A stretch of DNA of 22,951 nucleotides from JABMMZ01 sp964600345 (GTDB lineage: Bacteria > Bacteroidota > Bacteroidia > NS11-12g > UBA955), in assembly GCA_964600345.1 (NCBI GenBank), contig CAZRKA010000032.1:1-22951 (forward strand). Direction: 5' to 3'. The notes beneath the pieces are model-generated. The model saw only the letters and a list, made by a program, of their open reading frames with translations, was not told the origin of the DNA and made no database searches. Below are positions 21,295 to 22,951 of the stretch, one piece after another. The stretch's first letter is position 1, and every line of letters begins with the position of its first letter. The position numbers and the translations under genes are program-made.

Positions 21295-22689
21295 ATGATT
21301 AAAAAAAATTTACTTCTTATCTTTATTGCCTTTGCCTTCTTTTCGGCTGAGGCTATTAACAACACGATTGCATTTGTATCTCAATCCGGCATCAACTGCG
21401 AATTCTCATTCCGCGATACAGCCGGCACAAGAACCTTTACCCCTACAATATATTACTGGGATTTCGGCAACGGTCAGAGCAGCAATTCAAGGCACGCCGT
21501 ACACGACTATCTGGTAAACGGCAGTTATGTGGTAAAACACATCATCAGCGATGGCAGCAACTCAGACACGGCGGTTATCAACATCGTAGTTGCCTGTAAG
21601 GCCAATAATCCGCTGGCGGCGGCATTTTATTACAACATAAATGATACTGTTTCACCTACAGAAGTTTATTTCAGCAATATGTCTGACGGACGCATTATAA
21701 GTCATACCTGGAATTTCGGCGACGGTAATACTTCCAGCAATGTCAATCCTGTTCATGCTTATATGTCAATGATTACTCAAACCTACACCGTTTGCCTTCT
21801 TGTAATCGATTCGTCCAGCCGCGATTCTTTTTGCCAGAACGTCACCATTAAGGCATTTGATTCGTGCAAAGCGTTTTTCGCCGGCTTCAACTGGCAGCAC
21901 GACACCAGTTGCAACGGCATCTTATTTTCAAATGCCAGCCATTACACTGCCATGAACTATCAATGGAGTTTTGGCGACGGCAGCAGTTCCACCCAGCAGA
22001 ACCCTTACCATCAATACAGCAATCAGGTACATACCTCATACTATGTCAAGCTAAAAGCTTCCGGTAATAACTGTTCAGATTCTACCGTGCAGGAGATTAA
22101 GCCAAAATGCAAAACCTGTTATTCTGTGACCGCCCTGATAAATCTTGCGGTTGATAGTCTTGATCCTTCAAAAGCGATCTTGTACAACCGCTCTTTCGGT
22201 GCTTTGGCATCTCACCGCTGGGATTTCGGCGACGGAGATACCTCAACCCTTGCGGCCCCAACCCATGTTTATACCAGTCCCGGCCCGATACATCTGGTTT
22301 ATGTAGTAAGAGATACCTCCAACTGCACAGACACTTTCGAATTATTCTTTGAAATCGATTCGCTTGGACGCATCAAAAGAGGCACTGTTTCGTTTACCCT
22401 ACAGGTAATAGACCGCACCAATAACAACAGCAGTTCCATTAATGATCAACGAAGAGAAGTTACTCTGCTCAATATATATCCTCAGCCGGCCGGCGACAAG
22501 CTGTATTTAAGCACCGAAACTGCCGGCATCACAGGTATAGTCATCTATGATGCAACAGGCAGGGAAATTCACCAAAGCCCAATACAAAGCGGCAGCAGGA
22601 TTGAAATATCCACTGCAGCCTGGCCACAGGGATTATACCTGTTGAGGGACAACAAAGGCAGCACCTACAGAATAGTTATAAGACGTTAG
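21295..22689 (+). CDS. Four-PKD-domain secreted protein with T9SS type A sorting domain
   Basis: 464 residues from the ATG at 21295, chosen because a signal peptide follows at once (IKKNLLLIFIAFAFFSAEA); the open frame extends 62 codons upstream, but that part has no secretion signal and spans a likely promoter. Four PKD domains are marked by YWDFGNG (54-60), WNFGDG (139-144), WSFGDG (224-229) and WDFGDG (309-314), with Cys pairs between them. Residues 393-464 are the Por secretion tail (NIYPQPAGDKLYL, IVIYDATGREI, WPQGLYLLRDN). Predicted cell-surface or released protein, probably adhesive; no enzymatic domain. It is likely monocistronic, ended by a strong terminator. Confidence 0.9.
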   Translation: MIKKNLLLIFIAFAFFSAEAINNTIAFVSQSGINCEFSFRDTAGTRTFTPTIYYWDFGNGQSSNSRHAVHDYLVNGSYVVKHIISDGSNSDTAVINIVVACKANNPLAAAFYYNINDTVSPTEVYFSNMSDGRIISHTWNFGDGNTSSNVNPVHAYMSMITQTYTVCLLVIDSSSRDSFCQNVTIKAFDSCKAFFAGFNWQHDTSCNGILFSNASHYTAMNYQWSFGDGSSSTQQNPYHQYSNQVHTSYYVKLKASGNNCSDSTVQEIKPKCKTCYSVTALINLAVDSLDPSKAILYNRSFGALASHRWDFGDGDTSTLAAPTHVYTSPGPIHLVYVVRDTSNCTDTFELFFEIDSLGRIKRGTVSFTLQVIDRTNNNSSSINDQRREVTLLNIYPQPAGDKLYLSTETAGITGIVIYDATGREIHQSPIQSGSRIEISTAAWPQGLYLLRDNKGSTYRIVIRR

Positions 22690-22720
22690 AAACAGCAAAT
22701 AATCAACAAATAAACGCAGG

Positions 22721-22749
22721 CCCCCGGTAAGAATTGCCGGGGGTTTTTT
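22721..22749 (+). terminator. Intrinsic terminator of the PKD/T9SS gene
   Basis: CCCCCGG (22721-22727), a 9-nt loop and CCGGGGG (22737-22743), followed by TTTTTT (22744-22749). It lies 31 bp after the stop codon and is the only textbook Rho-independent terminator in the window. Confidence 0.92.
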
Positions 22750-22761
22750 ATTGGAACTAGT

Positions 22762-22782
22762 CTCAAAAATAACCTTTTTAGT
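22762..22782 (+). repeat. Imperfect direct repeat, copy 2
   Basis: CTCAAAAATAACCTTTTTAGT, near-identical to 21044-21065 (one substitution and one missing base). Just past the terminator. Confidence 0.55.
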
Positions 22783-22869
22783 CAACAGAATTTAAGATTA
22801 AGCTGCGTCTTTTGCATTCATACACCAGTATTAGATAAGTTTTCGGAAGACCTCAAACTTAACAATACG

Positions 22870-22923
22870 GTATAACTCATCCTAAAATGTTTTACTGCGA
22901 AAAGCTATTAAGGATGAGTATAC
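22870..22923. repeat. Long inverted repeat near the right edge
   Basis: Arms GTATAACTCATCCT (22870-22883) and AGGATGAGTATAC (22911-22923) pair throughout apart from one bulged A; the inner 9 bp are perfect. The loop is 27 nt. No gene is recognised in 22750-22951. The element could belong to something beyond the edge. Confidence 0.6.
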
Positions 22924-22951
22924 TTTGTTGAATTCCTTGGCCACCCTGGTA

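Noticed and set aside
22882..22951. Tail of a minus-strand gene entering from the right edge
   Set aside because: All three minus frames are open at the edge for 13 or more codons, and none of the short peptides is recognisable; cannot be decided from this window.

Overview
The window reads as a Bacteroidota chromosome, probably an environmental lineage near Chitinophagales/Sphingobacteriales. This rests on three secreted proteins with type IX secretion (T9SS) C-terminal sorting domains, two DUF6089 outer-membrane proteins, lipoproteins of the C-K/S-K type, promoters of the TTTG-N19-21-TAnnTTTG class, weak Shine-Dalgarno use and frequent ATGA stop/start overlaps. No tRNA, rRNA, CRISPR array or intact insertion sequence was seen.

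Layout. (1) 1-1526, minus: two tandem DUF6089 outer-membrane beta-barrel paralogues, the first cut by the window edge. (2) 1527-2083: gene-free stretch with a purine-rich 15-bp tandem repeat, a small GC-rich palindrome and short dispersed repeats. (3) 2084-9777, minus: a tight six-gene export operon behind a near-perfect Bacteroidota promoter. In order of transcription it encodes a lipoprotein with DUF1549-like segments, a small lipoprotein with a DUF1553-like tail, a Tat-exported DUF1501 protein, a lipoprotein with a c-type haem motif, a small lipoprotein and a 1184-residue CUB/Ig-like protein ending in a gliding-motility/T9SS type B sorting domain. (4) 9899-11944, minus: fused alpha/beta 2-oxoacid dehydrogenase E1. 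(5) 12154-12699, plus: cyclophilin. (6) 12863-16137, minus: T9SS type A surface protein translationally coupled to a TonB-C-like membrane protein. (7) 16186-17948, minus: cyclase-family hydrolase and GT9 glycosyltransferase. (8) 17974-21033, plus: orphan sensor histidine kinase, a coupled TonB-C-like periplasmic protein, a crotonase and a small DUF937-like protein. (9) 21295-22689, plus: four-PKD T9SS type A protein followed by a strong intrinsic terminator. (10) 22750-22951: no gene recognised, one long inverted repeat.

The strongest candidate for a little-described system is the 2084-9777 operon. It carries, on separate exported proteins, the parts that Planctomycetota fuse or pair (cytochrome-like domain, DUF1549, DUF1553, DUF1501), and links them to a T9SS-delivered CUB adhesin. 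The likely picture is an envelope or cell-surface assembly with a haem-binding lipoprotein and an alkaline-phosphatase-fold DUF1501 protein. Its substrate cannot be read from sequence. The remaining genes look like ordinary housekeeping (E1, cyclophilin, crotonase) mixed with envelope and surface functions.
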